A stretch of 5,516 nucleotides of DNA. It comes from an uncultured Desulfuromonadales bacterium (GTDB lineage Bacteria; Desulfobacterota; Desulfuromonadia; Desulfuromonadales; Geopsychrobacteraceae). The stretch is from NCBI GenBank assembly GCA_945788205.1, contig CALZLE010000314.1, positions 1 through 5,516 on the forward strand, given 5' to 3'. The notes under the pieces are model-generated. The model was not told the DNA's origin, searched no databases, and saw only the letters and a list, made by a program, of their open reading frames with translations. How positions within the stretch are numbered: the first letter of the stretch is position 1; every line of letters starts with the position of its first letter. Both the position numbers and the translations under genes were made by a program. Below are positions 4,473 through 5,516 of this stretch, piece by piece.

Positions 4473-5516
4473 TCACGGTTTGCGAATGATGCTTCGTAGT
4501 CTGCGAGAAATCCAGATAAATGTATTCAGGCGATTCTTCAAGATACCTTTTAGGCTCTTAATGTTGTGTTTAAGCGGCCGATGTACCAGTTTGCAATTTA
4601 TACTGAGCAGTCCCAATCGTCTCGTAAATCCCTTGAGTTCGTTGATCTGCAGAGCCTTCTGGAATTCAGTGTGGCTTAAGCGCGCCATTTTCTTGCGTAA
4701 ACGGTAAAGGTTTTGGCGCTTGATGCCTATGTGGGATCGATTCGGTTCGACACGCCTGCGGGGATACCACTGGCCGGCTTGTTTCTTCATCCATAAACGG
4801 TAAGCCAATCCCTCGCGTCGGTGGCGAAAGCCTCCAGCCTGAGACTGCGCTGCCTGCTCCGGAGTCAGTTCTTCCAGGTGAAGTCGTCCTGTATTTTTAG
4901 CCGTGCTTATCAGCGCCTGCAGTTCGGGATGCCGTACGATGGCAAGGTTGGTGCCACGCGAGTCTTTTGAGTACTGTGGCAGCCATGCATCGCCAACGGA
5001 TAAATCGGCCGTTTCACCAACAACGTCATCGCAATAGTCACAGGCCTTGTACATGAAAAAGCACTGCGACCACTCCCCACCAAGTTTGGGCCATATGTAG
5101 ACCAGTTCGGTCACTTCGTGTCCGTCTTTTTTTCCGGTTAATTTGAAGTGGTACTCGTTCGCGGGCCGACCTTCGACCTCTTCGCGAAAACCGATACGCG
5201 TAATTGTGCCCGGGTCGATACCTGTCTGCCAGCCAAGCAGGTCGGTCCATCGCATGCTCTTAAGGTGACCGCATACAAGCGAGATACAATAGATTACACG
5301 CTCGCCGATTACCGGATCATTCTGCATCAACAGCCGCATTGCTTTGACAAAACATGGAACGCCGACAAAAGCGTAACGGCCCGGTCGATTCCGTATTTCT
5401 TGCACGACCTGCGACATTTCGATTGGGTAGTACTGACTCTTGGTATTCGAGCAAATCTGTTCCAGTGTGGTAGAGAGTTGGTAGTGAAACAGGCGCTGGT
5501 CTTCGTCTCCAGGAAC
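4473..5516 (-). CDS. Coenzyme F420 hydrogenase/dehydrogenase beta-subunit C-terminal (FrhB/FdhB) family protein, 5'-truncated
   Basis: The frame is open to the right edge, giving 347 visible residues. The ATG at 5417-5415 is internal: the 33 codons before it are in frame and carry family-like sequence (CSNTKSQYYPIEMSQVVQEI). The first ~90 residues, usually bearing a cysteine-rich [4Fe-4S] motif, lie outside. Visible (numbered from base 5516): Cys22; GRYAFVGVPC with Cys55; SLVCGH with Cys82; and the hallmark YKACDYCDD (Cys159, Cys162) followed by ETADLSVGDAW. These are the flavin/iron-sulfur features of FrhB-like proteins. In F420 enzymes the relative transfers electrons to F420, but in polysaccharide loci such proteins often sit beside pyruvyl transferases with no settled function, and this setting fits that class. 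The last 85 residues are strongly basic (23 Lys/Arg against 2 Asp/Glu) and lower in GC. It is transcribed towards the other three genes, so its operon lies to the right. Confidence 0.9.
   Translation of the reverse strand, partial: VPGDEDQRLFHYQLSTTLEQICSNTKSQYYPIEMSQVVQEIRNRPGRYAFVGVPCFVKAMRLLMQNDPVIGERVIYCISLVCGHLKSMRWTDLLGWQTGIDPGTITRIGFREEVEGRPANEYHFKLTGKKDGHEVTELVYIWPKLGGEWSQCFFMYKACDYCDDVVGETADLSVGDAWLPQYSKDSRGTNLAIVRHPELQALISTAKNTGRLHLEELTPEQAAQSQAGGFRHRREGLAYRLWMKKQAGQWYPRRRVEPNRSHIGIKRQNLYRLRKKMARLSHTEFQKALQINELKGFTRRLGLLSINCKLVHRPLKHNIKSLKGILKNRLNTFIWISRRLRSIIRKP

Noticed and set aside
4444..4707. 87-residue + strand reading frame in the convergent end
   Set aside because: It overlaps the antisense of the FrhB-like C-terminal tail and has no ribosome binding site. 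Its Arg/Leu-rich sequence reflects the opposite strand.
5415..5417. ATG as the start of the FrhB-like gene
   Set aside because: The frame stays open through 33 further codons to the window edge with family-like sequence, so this Met is internal.

Overview
The window carries part of a bacterial surface- or exopolysaccharide biosynthesis locus. Three genes lie on the + strand: an asparagine-synthase-type amidotransferase (5' end lost), a GT4 glycosyltransferase, and a PaaK/CapK-type adenylate-forming enzyme. A fourth gene converges on them from the - strand: an FrhB/FdhB-type (coenzyme F420 hydrogenase beta-subunit C-terminal) iron-sulfur protein whose 5' end runs off the right edge. No rRNA, tRNA, CRISPR array, transposase or phage gene is visible. 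GC content is moderate, Shine-Dalgarno sites are ordinary, and one intergenic palindromic repeat is of the CCCC..TTT/AAA..GGGG type. Together these suggest a Gram-negative environmental bacterium. A Desulfuromonadales/Geobacterales-like deltaproteobacterium is my best guess, from protein and repeat style only, and is not demonstrated.

Layout. Bases 1-55 are an exact inverted copy of bases 115-169. The amidotransferase reading frame is intact from base 50 to 1480 but is cut at base 49, where the inverted copy takes over, so the left edge looks like a fold-back junction (probably artefactual). Bases 1481-1718 are non-coding and hold a small inverted repeat, an 80-bp palindromic repeat element and a hairpin next to the next ribosome binding site. 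The GT4 gene (1719-2939) and the PaaK/CapK-like gene (2976-4334) are 36 bp apart. They are bridged by a 12-codon mini-ORF whose stop overlaps the downstream ATG. The convergent gap 4335-4472 contains two mutually exclusive stem-loops. The FrhB-like gene fills 4473-5516 on the - strand.

How the genes may work together (inference). The amidotransferase would transfer glutamine-derived nitrogen to a carboxyl group, in the manner of the homologues found in exosortase/EPS loci. The GT4 would add a sugar to the lipid-linked repeat unit. The PaaK/CapK-like enzyme would activate an unknown carboxylic acid as an adenylate (and perhaps a thioester) for decorating the glycan. FrhB-like proteins of this sort are often found beside polysaccharide pyruvyl transferases in such loci, where their biochemical role is unclear. 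No single gene is new as a family. The points most worth a second look are the left-edge fold-back, the unexplained substrates of the amidotransferase and adenylating enzyme, the FrhB-like redox protein, and the structured convergent 3' region.
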